Origin: Sabellastarte sp. h YS-2021
Lineage: Eukaryota; Annelida; Polychaeta; Sabellida; Sabellidae
Length of the DNA: 64,000 bases
NCBI GenBank assembly: GCA_964017235.1
Contig: OZ024929.1
Coordinates: forward strand, 27,029,464-27,093,463
Direction of reading: 5' to 3'
How positions within the stretch are numbered: the first letter of the stretch is position 1; the number at the start of each line of letters is the position of its first letter. Under the pieces are notes generated by a model. It did not search any database and was not told the origin of the DNA. It saw only the letters and a list, made by a program, of their open reading frames with translations. Shown here in pieces: positions 35,285-48,250 of this stretch. A program made the position numbers and the translations under genes.

Positions 35285-35480
35285 ATTTTTTTTTATTGTG
35301 TAAAATACCTTTCCTTATCCTCACTTATGCTGTATGTTGCAGGGACAAACATCGAAATGACCAACTCGAATATTTTTTAAGAAATTTTCTTGTCGGTACT
35401 ACCATGTATATGGAGTGTGAACACACCATATCCCTAGTTCCCCATTATTCTCCACAATAACTAACCTATGGCTTTCACAA
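35285..35480. mobile_element. Fragment of a DIRS-like terminus (related to copy C)
   Basis: 'TTTATTGTGTAAAATACC', 'CCTTATCCTCACT', 'CCAACTCGAATATTTTTTAAG' and 'GTCGGTAC' follow the same order as the complement of the right end of 31680-32960. No second end was found before the Helentron-like copy at 35681. Confidence 0.6.
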
Positions 35481-35680
35481 TCCAAACCTCATGGTGATTA
35501 TTTTGCACTGAAACTCTGATATATCTTTCATGAATGGGCAAACAACAAATATGTCTTATGGACAATATGGCACTAGGAAGTAAGAGAGTTTTACTGACCC
35601 AGCTGACCCAGGTCAATAGGGTCCCTCTATCTACATGCTACTTTAGTGTAGGTATTTTTCACTGACCTTGGCTTGTCAGA

Positions 35681-36907
35681 AAAATAGCATCAGAGATGTC
35701 CGTACCCCACAGCCTAGGGAAATATTTTTAACACCATGAGATATAGAAGTACTGTATCAGTACAAAGTTCAGGATACTTTCAGAGCACTGTCAGTTATAT
35801 AAAGGTCCAAACAATGTTTAAATAGAAAAAATAATGTCTAAGAAAGATAATGCACGTACTCTTTATCTACATCCGGCATGGCCGAATTATGGTTTAGATG
35901 TTTTGAATATTACCATGCATACAGAAGTGGTAATACATTCAATGTATGCTTATGTGTGGTGTTGGAGCAAAATCTGTGGCTCACTTGATGAAATTCCATC
36001 TGTTACAATGGGAAGTTGTAAAATTAAAATTCTTAATGAATTCTAATATGACTTAAACAGTGCTTAATCTGCATCAAAAGACAGACCCAAAGGTGCAACA
36101 AGATTTTAAAGGTCAAGGTTACTACAACAAGGTCAAAGGTCAAATCAAGGCCACACCTTGATGCTGCGCCCCTACAAGCCCTAACCAATGTCTCTACCAA
36201 GCATAAACTTCCTACACCTTACGGTTTCCGAGATATAGCCCGGACAAGATTTTATAGGTCAAGGTCACTACGGCAAGGTCAAAGGTCAAATCAAGGTCAG
36301 ACCATGACGTTGCACACCTACATCCCCTCATCAATGTCCCTACCAAGTATCAACTTCCTACACCTTACAGTTTCCGAGATATAGCCCAGACAAGATTTTA
36401 TAGGTCAAGGTCACTACGGCAAGGTCAAAGGTCAAATCAAGGTCAGACCATGATGCTGCACACCTACACCCCCTAACCAATGTCCCTACCAAGTATCAAT
36501 TTCCTACGCCTTAAGGTTTCCGATATATAGCCCGGACAAGATTTTATAGGTCAAGGTCACTACGGCAAGGTCAAATCAAGGTCAGACCATGACGTTGCAC
36601 ACCTACACTCCCTAACCATTGTCCCTGCCAAGTATCAACTTCCTACACCTTACGGTTTCCGAGATATAGCCCAGACAAAGTTTTCAAACTCAAGGTCACT
36701 ATGGCAAGGTCAAAGGTCAAATCAAGGTCAGACCATGACGTTGCACACCTACACATCCTAATCAATGTCCCTACCAAGTATCAACTTCCTACACTTTACG
36801 GTTTCTGAGATACAGCCCAGACAAACTTTTTCCCGCCACCCGCCCACCCATCCGGACACCATGGGTGAAAACAATACCCCGACAGCCCTTAAGGCTGTGG
36901 GGTAAAA
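35681..36907 (-). mobile_element. Helentron-like family 1, copy 3 (reverse orientation)
   Basis: Read from the left: the 3' end AAATAGCATCAGAGATG with its hairpin, subterminal TACCCCACAGCC, the unique tail, about five core units with AAGGTCAAAGGTCAAATC and AGATATAGCCCGGACAAG, then the 5' palindrome and GGGGTAAAAA at 36907. One unit (near 36560) lacks the GGTCAAA segment. Confidence 0.85.
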
Positions 36908-38179
36908 ACTGAATAGTAATTTTTTTTTGCAAAATAAGTATCCTTATTCCTAACATGCCTTGCATTTATGTGACTTGCCTAAAATTAATGTGACTTGACC
37001 TTTTTAGAAAAATATTTTTAAAATAAAATTTTTTATCACAAGAAATGCCTCCCTACATTGACAGAGCGTATGTTTTCACTTTTTGCCAACTTCTTATACA
37101 GCTGAAATCCAATAATGAGGAAAAGATAAAGTTCTAAATTTAGAGCTTTACAAGCGCCAGTGTATCAGTTGGATTTGATTTTTATTTTAACATTATCTCC
37201 ATATCTGTTTTTCCTTGCAACTGTTTCATGAGTACATGGTCTCCTGTAACTTCAAGAGGCAATACCTTGAATGATAACCATAGTGATTTTCACATTTATT
37301 TGTTACTATTATCAAATGCTGCTCAACAACATTTAACAGTTATTAGAAACTGAATAGCACCAGTTAATATACCAAACTAGATACAATCTGTATTGCTACT
37401 ATTTAGACAATGCATAAATGAAGCATTAGCACTTATACTGAACCAGCAATAACTTTGTAAATATCATACAACTTTAGACAGGGTCTACCTAAAAAGGATG
37501 AATGCAATCTCTATCTGAACAGTTTAAATGTTTTTATCTATAATTCGGCCATAAACAGCACATTTACTGCACAAAGAACAGTATTACCATGGTTGCATTT
37601 GCAAGTTGCAGTCCCAATTGCATATCTGCAATTCAGGTATAACCAGCTTTTTGATATTTTATCAAATGCTCAAGTTGTACACTTTTTTAATTACACTAGA
37701 AGCATTAAATTTGTCATTTATAGTCCTATAACTGACCATTTGAGGTAGAACTACATGTATGTATTGCACAAGCGTGTTTGTAATTTACATTATGTACATG
37801 TGTATATGTCCTGTTCAAATTGCAATGTCTACAAGAAATCTCTGCACATTGCAATTTGTACAATTCAACCTGTACAAGCTCCATATTTTATCAGGCTAAC
37901 AATATATTTTTAATCAAAAGTGTTTACACTCACAAACATATTAAATCAAGTACCTGCATGAAATTCATTTTAACATCAATTATACTTCTTTGGATATGTA
38001 ATTTTCTTGTGAAATAAATCAGATTGAATGCTGATATCTGGTTACACCTACATTTCTCAGTGAATTGTTTATTTCAACTAAAGCACCAATTCAATCAAAC
38101 TTTTACAACAGCAGTATAGAATTTGGATGGTTAGGTTACGCTGTACATGTAACCTATACAATAGGAAAACGTCCCGAAT
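36908..38179. other. Non-coding stretch, nothing recognised
   Basis: AT-rich sequence without a supported exon, RNA gene or repeat. Confidence 0.5.
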
Positions 38180-38284
38180 GACATATACAGAAAAAATATA
38201 TCACGATAGCAATATTATACGAGTGCGTAGCACGAGTATCATATTGTTAATCTTCATGAGTGATATATTTTTTCTGTATATGTC
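38180..38284. repeat. Perfect 25-bp inverted repeat (hairpin)
   Basis: GACATATACAGAAAAAATAT plus ATCAC (38180-38204) is exactly complementary to 38260-38284. The loop of 55 bases contains the smaller palindrome CGAGTGCGTAGCACGAG. Probably a small foldback element or part of one. Confidence 0.85.
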
Positions 38285-38299
38285 TGATGAGGGGTGTTT

Positions 38300-38680
38300 T
38301 ACTTTTATTATCCACCATTTTGTGTGATTTATGGGTCAAATAATATGAATAGTTTATGAGAAAACGTGAAACAGACTGTCAAAAAGCATGAGCAACACTG
38401 AATATAAAACTTCAATCTTTAACTTGCAATATCTCAGTCATGTCTGCATGGATTTTTATGCAACATACATCAGCAAAAGCGCTACAATAACACCTTTCTA
38501 ATGACATATTATACATATTTGTAAGTTGCATACTTTCCGAGATATTGTTGAAAAACCGGAAGTTCTTCACACTCATTATCCATAGTACCGGGGCGCCGGT
38601 GTATACAAAAAAAATACATCCCGCTCTGTATTTCCCCGTATTTAGGGGAAATACGTCGTGTGGTGGATAATAAAGCCTAC
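38300..38680. repeat. Inverted repeat pair TTTATTATCCACCA
   Basis: CTTTTATTATCCACCA (about 38302-38317) and its complement TGGTGGATAATAAAG (about 38661-38675) bracket about 340 bp. This may be a MITE-like unit next to the 25-bp hairpin. No target duplication recognised. Confidence 0.45.
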
Positions 38681-39385
38681 CTTGTACCAAGTTGCAACTC
38701 AAATCGCAGGAAACCAGCAGCAACACATAACTCTTACAATAAATAGATAATGGTATTATTCAAAACTAAGTATATAAACTGAGAAGTTGATCTAAGTAGT
38801 TCCTCTTTCAATGATTATAATTTCATTAGCAATCATAATTCAACATGTGGTTACAACTATGATCTTTTAATTTGTTTTAATTTAATTATAGTCGTCGTAT
38901 AATTTATACAATATACTGTGGACAATGCGGAAGATTACTCCAAACCTTTTCTTTTCAAAAGCATGCAATATTAAAACTTTTATTTCAAATCTCATCCACT
39001 TTAGATTTAATCACTAAGTCTAGTTTTGTCTTTTGGATTAAGGTTTACAAACAAACATGTTTGAAGGTACAATGTAATTTGGAAGTTCTAGTAAAATACA
39101 AGCAAGTCTTTACTTTTAATTTGAGATTCAACTGAACATACTCCACTGTGTGGAATGCACAACACAAGCAAGACTGGATTTCTTCAAGCCACATATTCAA
39201 ATACACGGCCTTGGACTGTTTGTCTTTAAATACATGTACATTGAAACCAAGCAATAATTTCATTCATGTCTAAAATGAAGATACAGGAAATAGGTTTCAG
39301 TTACATATGATTATTTTTTCTGCTGCACTTAGCATTTATCTGAATCAGGCTATTGTTTGAAAGTAAGTGATCTATAAGTACAAGA
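38681..39385. other. Non-coding stretch, nothing recognised
   Basis: No supported exon or repeat. Confidence 0.45.
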
Positions 39386-39390
39386 TAATA

Positions 39391-39949
39391 CCCCTTTCAA
39401 ACTACAGGTGGTATCACCCATGGCAACCCGCATTTGGGGAAATGTCCCTGTCCTTGAATCCACGCCTGACATCCGTATGCGACCTTGTGAGTCAGCATTG
39501 AACCGTCCATTACCTTGCACGTTCTACCAAAGTTTTAAAAAATTAAAATTTCCGCCTCTGATTTCAGTACTGTGAGCATGCGCAGACACTTTTGCACATC
39601 CCCATATGATTTCTTTCTACAGTAACTGAAGGTGTGATCTATCAGGTTGTGATTCGGTTGTCTTTCGGTGTAATATGCTACATAAGGTGAGTTAAGGTAT
39701 GGGTCACTTTGCCACATGTTTGTCCGACAGTTACTGCCGAGGAGTTGAGGTTAATGGAGGTTGTCTCTTGGTGACTAATGTTTGCAGTACTGTCATCCTA
39801 CTGTTATTGACAGTTAAAAACCTGTGTCCAATCAGTGGCCATCCACCTGTAGTGTGAACAACTCGGATGAAATGGGGCAACCTGGGGGCAGTTCTGCCAC
39901 TGAGAAAAACTTCTGACCGTGGGATGATCGCCTGTATTGTGAAAGGGGA
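39391..39949. mobile_element. MITE with CCCCTTTC inverted ends
   Basis: The left end ACCCCTTTCAAACTACAGG and the complement of the right end TCCCCTTTCACAATACAGG match over about 19 bases with few differences. The pentamer ATAAT lies at 39386-39390 and 39950-39954 as a candidate target duplication. 559 bp, non-coding. Confidence 0.65.
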
Positions 39950-39954
39950 ATAAT

Positions 39955-40910
39955 AAACTGACTGTGATCACACAATACAAACTGCAAAATAATTTTACTC
40001 TTTGGGTCTTACAGTGGCAAAACTAAAGCTACAACATCACCATATCTGACACACAAAAAGAAAATGGACACCTATCATAGATGCAATTACAAATCAAGAA
40101 AAACTCTGAATTCCATCCATATATAATGAGAGAAATTCTACTGGAAACACTGAAAAGGCATCACCAAACAACTCTGTGATACAGTAATACCCTTGAAGTT
40201 TCCTTAGACTTTGTGACTAAGGAAGGCTTTTTACTTTTGATTATGTGACATTTTCATCACGTGTGATTTTTGTGACATTTGCTGCAGTATTTCATTACAA
40301 TACTTTAAACCAATTTTTTTTAATTTATGGGTGAACGACTCCAATTATACATTTTTTTTCACTGTATGTAGCTTCTTTCCAAATAAACTTGTTTTACGGA
40401 GTTACAACTACATCTGTTATATGTATGCATGTAAGTAAATGAATTAGAGTGTACAAATATTTTTATTCTGACGAGTGTACAGAAACTGAAGTAAATTCCC
40501 GCTAAATACCAGTGACATGTTATTCAAATGACATTAACTTTTGTGATAAGCCTTTAACCTAAATCTGCCAAAATATACTTGTCTAGACACATGATACACA
40601 CAGTTTTTTAAATATACTACACATGTTAAATATCACACTAGATTTCTCACACGACAACATCTACATTTCATTCAACTGATTAATATAACAAAATCAATGG
40701 ATGTAAAAGAAGAGAGAAAAAGCCTGGCTCTTACCCTCATGTTATATACACACTCCGGGGAAAATCCTGACTTAGAACATCTTAGTTTCCCCTACTAAAA
40801 AAACTTCTATAGAAGACTAAATCTACAACAATAGATTACAAATTTATATGTATCTACATTGATTACGTGTATATGTACAATTCCATAAAACAAGTGCATT
40901 AACAGGAGTG
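39955..40910 (-). other. Probable 3' UTR and flank of the minus-strand gene
   Basis: Follows the TGA of the terminal exon on the minus strand. A minus-strand AATAAA (plus TTTATT) lies near 40460-40466 as a possible poly(A) signal. Nothing else recognised. Confidence 0.4.
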
Positions 40911-41494
40911 TCATACAAATCGTGGCTTTCTGTTGCTACTCAGGGATAAGACAGTGTTATTTTTTCTATGGGCCATGGGGCTCCCTCTGGGGGAGTCTTT
41001 GGGACTCATGTTATTTGGGGACATGTTTGGACTGATACTGGGACTGGTACTGGGACTATTGTATCGCAAGCCATCCCTGCCTTGCATCAGCTTGGATACT
41101 TTATTGGAGGTCTGAGAGAGCAGTTTTAGGGAGGGAGAGCCTTCCGGCAGGGTTTTAGAGAGTAAATCTGGAGGAGAATAGAAGAGGGAATTGGTAGACT
41201 GGAAGGTATCTATGTTAACAGAAGTATCTGTGGTGAGACTATGTCTGCGCTGTAAGTCTGCGGGTGATGGGTGTTTACGCTGAGACTGAGGGGAGTACAC
41301 ACGGGGTTGGGTCAGAAGCACGGGAGTGAGAGTGTTGGTTTTATTCTGTCTTTCATTCACATGTGGACTGTAGAATCGTAGATTAGGGCGAAGCATCTGG
41401 GAGGACAGGATTCTACGTGGTTGTTGTTGTGGTGGTGGTGGTGGTTGTGTAGTTTGTGCTGTGGTCACACTCTTTGAAGGAGTAGCAGACAGAC
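40911..41494 (-). CDS. Ser/Pro-rich disordered protein, terminal exon (unrecognised)
   Basis: The minus-strand acceptor (…TGTATCTGTAG) ends at 41495. The exon opens in phase 1 and runs 584 nt to TGA at 40911. The product begins 'LSATPSKSVTTAQTTQ', then a poly-Pro/Gln segment, then four spaced copies of a (F/Y)YSP-like motif (RFYSPHV, RVYSPQS, LFYSPPD, RYNSPST), a Ser/Pro/Asn stretch (SPSISPNMSP), 'SPKDSPRGSPMAHRKN' and the basic C-terminus 'NRKPRFV'. No domain is visible and the sequence looks intrinsically disordered, with many SP sites suited to proline-directed kinases (inference). It joins in phase to the exon at 42316-42843. Confidence 0.8.
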
Positions 41495-42315
41495 CTACAG
41501 ATACAATACAGCAAATACATATTTGTTAGCAAAATGTATTGCAAATGTCATAAAATGTATAGATTCTTGTTTTACATAAGTCATTGAAAATACCCAGTAA
41601 GATATTTCTTTATCCTCCAATTTGTTTTCCTGTCCACATAAATGTGGATTACATTGCTTCTATATAACCAATTTGCTGCATATTGGCTCACATGTTAAGA
41701 ATAAAATTGACATTCTCAGGATTATATACAAATGCTGTGGCTTTAGTTGGAATTAGATAAATGTTAATTACTATTTATTGTTTTTTCCACTATTTTATCA
41801 ATAATACAATGCATTAACTATATATATCATTATTATGAAATTTTAAGCCAAAGTGGTTTGGAACTTTTAGAAAATCATATCCCTGAACACTCATGAATTA
41901 ATGTGAGTATTTTTACAAGACTAAGGGCAAAAATGTCTAAAAGAAGACAGAAAAGTAAAAATAATTTCAACATGCAAAGATATTGAAGAAGAATGAAATA
42001 ACATTTACCATGCAAAAAAGTAACATTCCATAGCCTATTACTACAGACTGTAGCAACATAAAAGTATCCCATGTTACAGACCATACAAGTATCAACTCAC
42101 ATGCACACATACATCTTCCCTGGTATTTTTGGAAACACACCAGAACTACTTGTAAGTTCATTCAAAAGATTTACCAAATACTGCTTCAGCTAAATTTTAA
42201 TAGTCATTAAACTGATTGAGATTTAGACACCTATGACACAAGGCCACTTAAAACCTATATAATTAGTATTTTATGTATATGACGGATATTGACGAGTGAA
42301 TATTGATTGGTGTAC
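41495..42315 (-). other. Phase-1 intron of the minus-strand gene
   Basis: GT donor at 42315-42314 and AG acceptor at 41496-41495 on the minus strand. AT-rich with no other content recognised; open frames such as the hydrophobic one at 41875-42084 are judged chance. Confidence 0.7.
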
Positions 42316-42843
42316 CTTCCTGTGGAGAGGTTTGTGCATGTGCAGGCAAAGCATTGGAGGCAACATTGTGGTCGTCATGTGAATAGCTTATAGGTTCAAT
42401 GTGGGATGGTATTGCACTGACTTCTACTTGCTGACTAGAGCTACTGGGTTCAAGTGACATCACATTCCATACATTCTGATTGGCAGATCTACAGAATGCT
42501 GTACTGTGATCTGCGGAAAGTGTGGAGTCCCATGACTTAGACCGACCAGCAGTTTCATGTGTATTTATACCATGTTTATAAGTTGTTTGAACTTGGTTAT
42601 TATTTCTACTTGCTCCATATGTGTCATCTCCTCTGCAGCCCCTGTCCCCTTCAATTTCAGTAAAGTTATGGATTTCTCCAGGCAAACTAGAAATCGTGGC
42701 TGGATCTAGCTCCTTATCAATAGTTACTATTGCATTGGTATCCAAGGAAGTGTGCTGAGCGTGTTGGGAGTTCGACTCATCGGGTAAAACTACCTCTGGA
42801 AGTTCATCCACTTCATCAAATCCTCCAGTTAAACAGGCATGCT
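42316..42843 (-). CDS. Same minus-strand gene, internal exon (acidic region)
   Basis: The acceptor TTCCTGTAG ends at 42844. The donor GTACAC starts at 42315. The 528-nt exon is phase 1 at both ends (176 codons). The product is acidic at the start ('GGFDEVDELPEVVLPDES') and then low in hydrophobic residues, with Ser/Asn/His-rich stretches. No domain is recognised. The split codon GAA-G/GT joins it in frame to 'LSATPSK' of the last exon, and a split Glu codon joins it to the exon at 53583-53673. The reading frame is open through all three. Confidence 0.78.
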
Positions 42844-45800
42844 CTACAGGAAGCAAGCAAAGACAGAGAGAGAAGGTCAGGCTATGTTTATATACTCACT
42901 AAATCCATATTTTGCACAAGCCTAATCAAGTGATGCCAACCGGCCACACCAGTATACAAATACATAGGATTTAATTATTATGTACCGAAACTTTTTGCAC
43001 ATTGATGTAGTACATATACCAAAATACCACATATATGTATTGCATGAAATATAATACTCTCTCAGAAACATAGTATTGATTAGAAACCTGCATCCTCGCT
43101 GTTTTAATTCTTGTCCATTGGTAAAAGAATTTTTAAAATCCATCAAGAATTACCGAAATCATAGCATGAATTTACCATGTGTGACAAGAAGTTCTGGTGT
43201 GACAAGTTGACTTTGTATATAATTAAGTAAGTGTGAACATATGGCTTTAAGCAAGTTAAAACAAAAGCAACATTATCAAAGCTTTTGGGTGGTGTTGTGA
43301 TCTACAGTGCAAAATGTTCATGCTATATTTATTGCCAAAACAAACACAGCTGTTGTCCATTTACTACATCTGATTGTTCATCATGCACTGATGTATACAA
43401 AACTATATTTGCCTGTATATGAAGCATTTCACACATAACTATGCAGATTGTATACATATATTTGACTGTGTACCATGCACTCTGCTGTATAGCCATGCAA
43501 TCTACATCCAATAGCATGGAGCAAACAGAATAAGTTCTACACAAGATGCATACAACAACAGATCATGAAAATATTTCAAATGTTATGACTTTTTCTGGAT
43601 TTCTTACATCATACTGATATTATATATTTTATGTGTTAAATTTCCTACAAGTAAAAGAACATAATGCAAAACAGTAGGTAGTTTAAGAATAATCTATCAT
43701 GTATAAAACTCCAATGCTTTCTTTAACATGACCAATGTATAAAGTTCTAACTTAGTTGTGACTTTGGGGATGCATTTTAAACTTTAAAATGATTGGTTGT
43801 GGAACATAAATCCTGATAAGACATTGGAGTAATTAACTGTAAAATTTAAGAATGTTTTGAAGTAATTTTCATGCATAGATTTTTTCCCACATTGTTATAT
43901 TTGAGCTGTGGGACTTGTGTGAATGCATTATGTTACTCTCTATTTTTTCAGAGGCAATGGTACTATTATTGTATAAAATTTGAAAGTTGCCTCAGTGTAT
44001 GTGCCACTTGCTGCTGTAAGTGAAAATCATCACAGTATACAAATCTGCCACAGTGTATTAAATATGCCACAATGTTCACACATATAACCATATAATATAA
44101 TGCATATATGATATGCATATTTTATATACCATAATATGTAAAATTTGCCAATGACTAAAATTTTATCAGTTATGTGATATTTGTATAACCATCTGTATAA
44201 CTTGAAAGAGGATATGGCATGTGGAATTTGTCAGTATGTTGAATTTCCACATTATATAAAATTTTTTGAAAGTATATAGAATTTGTACACATAATATTGA
44301 ATTCTGCATCAGTTGTGAAATTGTCCAGAAGAAACTCTTTTCTTTTATTTCAAGGTATGGGACATCCTGGTAATTCTGGCCCTTTTGGATCATATTACAC
44401 TATCTACCTAATCTGCAGCACAGATGAATTCTTTTTGCTGTTGATGCTTAATACTATGGAGGCTCTAGTAGCAATGTTTCATGTTGTGGTGAATTCCACA
44501 TCATTTACTCTATGATCACATCCAGGCGCAGAGTATCCACATAATGAGCAACATGGAATAATGGGATGATTGTTGTATCATGAATACTTTCAATGGACCG
44601 ACACTAACAAACTATATTATTACAATTTGCAGAAGATGCAGATGAGCAAACTTGTGTATTTTATTAAAATTTAAAAAAAAAATTATTTCTTTAAAATAAA
44701 TCATTAAATTTAACTAATTCTATAGACTAAATATAGAAATGCAATAAAAATGCTGAAGAAAGGTAAGACACATTTGTAATCTTGTTTAGGTAAGCATGCC
44801 AGCATGCTGGCTGGAGTTGCATCCTTTGTTGGCTCACTATTGTCATGCTTCTCTACTACTAAGCTACTGCAAAGATCTTCATAAACTTCAAACCTGCTTT
44901 TGTTGTTTTCACAGTGTGTTAACACATATATTCTGAAATAATGTAAAGGGTGACGGGTTTTCTAAACTTTTAACAAGTGAAACATTCATTGAAATGCTGT
45001 AATTTGTCTTTCAGAAATTGATTATAGATATCACAGAGCTCCATGCAATCAAATAATGGGATAGGTCTAAACATATATATGTCAATTCTACAGATTACAC
45101 ACGCTACCTACACATTTAGAAGATAAAATAATTTCAAAGACTGGACTATCTATCATTTGCTAGCTTATTACAATCATAAGTAGAATAAATTAATTTAATT
45201 AATCTATATTTTAACTCTTTTCAAAAGTGACTGGTATAAATGTCTGATGTGTAATCTATACAACTGGAATTTACTCTGGGAGTTGTATTCTAATTTGATA
45301 CTTTATGTGCAAACAATTGGGATGATTGATTGTCCATTATTTGTAAGCCTTTTAGCAATGCATTTAACACAACGTTATTTATTAAGGAAGTATTTTGTTT
45401 CATGCTCTTGGTACCATAAATCAATGGAGTAGTTTTGAATTAACATAGATTTCATTGAAGTACCTGGCACTTGTATTTCAAAGTAAGTATCTAAAGTACC
45501 AATCTGAGAAGTAACATCATTATAACACCACAGATACCTGTTCAGAATTCCACTCAAAGTTTGTGTAAAAATGCCCTTAAAAGGCATTTATTATAAATGC
45601 TAACAATGTTTTTGATTAATCCTAGTTTAGTTATTTTCAGACCCCCACATAGAAAGAGCTTGACTTAAAATAATTATAAAACACTGTGATTACACATAGC
45701 ATTAAATCTGATTCAGAGTTCTTGTTATCTGAGGGGATATTATTTCAGTGTATTTTATTGCACACCCCAAATTAACAGTTATGACAGTTTCTACAACTCG

Positions 45801-46836
45801 TAATTACTTGGATTAGAAACTTACACAGTACAACAGTTACACCACAAGGATATATTAACTTTATGGTACATAATCAGTACATGAAAAGCTGGAAGAGGGG
45901 TCTGCAACTAAACAATTAAACCATCTCAAAGTAAAAAAATCCAATTTTCACTTCACTATAAAGCCAGTTCAATAACGACAATTTCATTCAAGTTATGCAA
46001 ATTTTTATCAACAATATTATTCAAGTGCATATAATACCAGAACTCATAAAATAGTAAACCAAATGAATAATAATATTCAATGGCTAAAAATATCAATGGT
46101 CACCAATAAAAATGTCAATATGAGAATTACAAAAGATAATCAATACATGTGTATAGTAGATTAAAATAATTGACACTTTATATAATGTTCTCTCCTTCAG
46201 AATACATGGGTATATACCGTAGTTTTATAATGATGTGAAAATAAGATTCTTTGCTTAAATATAATAAAAAAACACCAAAGCAGGAAGGGAAAGGATTGAA
46301 ACTTGAAACCACAAGACTTGAAATAATCAACAAAAACACCCAAAATGGACAGAGTGCACCCTGGGAGCAGGTACTCAGGATAGCTTACATAAACAGCCAA
46401 TCAGCGCTCAGTTGCAGATTTAGGGACAGGGATCTCTGAAATAAGCCAAGGTGTAATACAATATGTACACAGGTAAACGTGAGAGTTGGACTCAGACTCA
46501 GGGAGCTAGCCTGGTGTATTTAAGTGATAACATACAGGTAAACACTCAAGTGTTGGTGACATACAGCCTCGGTTTGATCAACAATAGCTGCAACTTTCAA
46601 TGTGAGTATTAAGAATGTCACTTTCAATATAATTTGCAAGAAATTAGTAAGCAATATTTTCTTAACCCAGTTCTCTCATATATAACTATAAAGCAATAAA
46701 ATCCTTCATTCATTGCTTGACAATGTGAAGCATAGCAGGATTTATTTTGAGATACAAGTGGATATTTCAAAGTTAATTGCTAAATGGTTATCACCCGATT
46801 AAAATGCCTGTAACCCTGAACTGGAGATTCCACTTT
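42844..46836 (-). other. Part of the long phase-1 intron of the minus-strand gene
   Basis: AT-rich intronic DNA. It contains an exon-like piece at about 44720-44940 that does not fit the phase of the neighbours (see rejected items). No repeat was recognised. Confidence 0.55.
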
Positions 46837-47120
46837 AAATTGCAAATTTAATAAGTAAATAAAATTTTTATAAGTTAATACCCTATCCAATGGACAATTG
46901 CTTTACCCCTTGGTGCAACCGGTCCCGCCAAACGCCAGAAAAAGACGTCCTGTATATAATACCGGAAGGACCGGTCAAGTAGTGTGCACTCGCTAGGTGG
47001 TGCATCATACTTGCTTCCTGTCTAGACAGCGTGACGTCAGTTCATCTTTTTCGTTGTCTAAACATATTTAGACCCCTAGTAAGCTGGTAGCGGGGTCGGT
47101 TGGGAGGGCCTTGCCTGTCA

Positions 47121-47211
47121 ATTGGATAGGGTATTAACTTATAAAAATTTAATTTACTTATTAAATTTGCAATTTTATTGCGTTGATACATCCTATCCAA
47201 TGGACAATTGC
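47121..47211. repeat. DIRS internal complementary region, copy A
   Basis: The first part (ATTGGATAGGGTATTAACTT… to …TTTGCAATTT) is the complement of the element's left end at 46837-46893. The second part (ATTTTATTGCGTTGATACAT… to …CCAATGGACAA) is the complement of its right end at about 51005-51040. They meet at a shared TTT. In the DIRS1 model such a region bridges the two ends during circle formation. Confidence 0.85.
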
Positions 47212-47518
47212 TGAATAACTACCGCTTGGTCAGCGGGTAAGCTACTAGGGACTTACGTGAACTCATAAATGATAAGAAAATTCCCTCTGGCCTAGGTTGA
47301 CTTTAAGTCAGGAAACCTGTAGGCCTATGGTCGAATACCAGTGCCCGGTTGCCGGGGCGTATACCGACATTGCCCCCCCCCCCACACACACACTTTTTAA
47401 CAGACCTGCTCTGAGGTAGGGGAAGAGAGGGATGAGTTCAGTCCCTGAATGTAATAACCTCCCAAAGGAAAGCATGTCAATTAGTTCCATGAACTATTAA
47501 CACTACATATATACAAAT

Positions 47519-48250
47519 CTCAATATAAGGGCTAATTGTGGATCTGCTGAGCAGCCACTATTGGGCCCAACTGAAAGGGCTCTGAACCAGCCCAAGCCAC
47601 ATCCTTTAAATAGAACTGTGTGAAGGTGTTATGTTACTTCCAGTGGCCGGCTGAACAATTGTTCTAATGAGGCTCCCAACTGGAATGCCTTAGAAGCAGC
47701 AAGGGGTCCTAACAACATAGGATTTAACCTGATGTAGGGTGAGGGCCTCCTGACCATAGAGCTCATAACATAGGACCACAGTTGCTTGATCCATGAGGAG
47801 ATAGTGGTAGGTGCGACGTCTTGTCAAAACCTTTCTAAAGGGAGACAAAGACTAACTTATTGTTCTGTTTGAGATCATGTCCCAATAAGTAGCACAGCGC
47901 TCTGAAATGACAGACACAGGTCCTATCAGACTTGCGGGACTTATCCAGAGTTGGGGCCAGGGCTGGCATAACCACTGGGGCCACACTGTCTGGACTCTCC
48001 TTGGCCAGCTGGTTCTTGGAAAAAAAGCTGGGTACTGGGTACAAAGACACCTTGACCAGTCTGACTGGTGTCTGATGTTTTTGTTTTGCCAAGCATGGAT
48101 CTCACTCCTGTGTTTGCTAGAACCCAGGGTCAAGAGGAAAACAGTCTTGAAGGTCAATGCTTCAAAGAGGCCTCTTTAAGGGGTTCGAATGAAGCCTTGC
48201 CAAATGGTGCAACACCAGGGGGAGGTTCCAGGAGGGGATGCCCCTCTGAC
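47519..48250 (-). pseudogene. Tyrosine recombinase relic of DIRS copy A
   Basis: Aligns by eye with the C-terminal half of the intact ORF at 62411-63994: 'SEIHAWQNKNIRHQSDWS', 'VSLYPVPSFFSKNQLAKESP', 'VAPVVMPALAPTLDKS' and 'LVFVSL' are kept but spread over different frames with frameshifts. Confidence 0.75.

Noticed and set aside
41875..42161. Hydrophobic overlapping ORFs in the intron
   Set aside because: Phe/Leu/Cys-rich translation is expected from AT-rich intron sequence, and two frames are open at once.
44710..44940. Exon-like minus-strand piece ('LTHCENNKSRFEVYEDL') with an ATTATTTCAG acceptor
   Set aside because: Its open frame begins in phase 2, which cannot follow the phase-1 end of 53583-53673, and the only decent donor (GTGAGC) would cut it short. 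Not supported as part of the minus-strand gene.
45375..45587. Minus-strand ORF with a TTCTCAG acceptor near 45510
   Set aside because: A possible exon of only about 40 nt with no phase partner; chance cannot be excluded.
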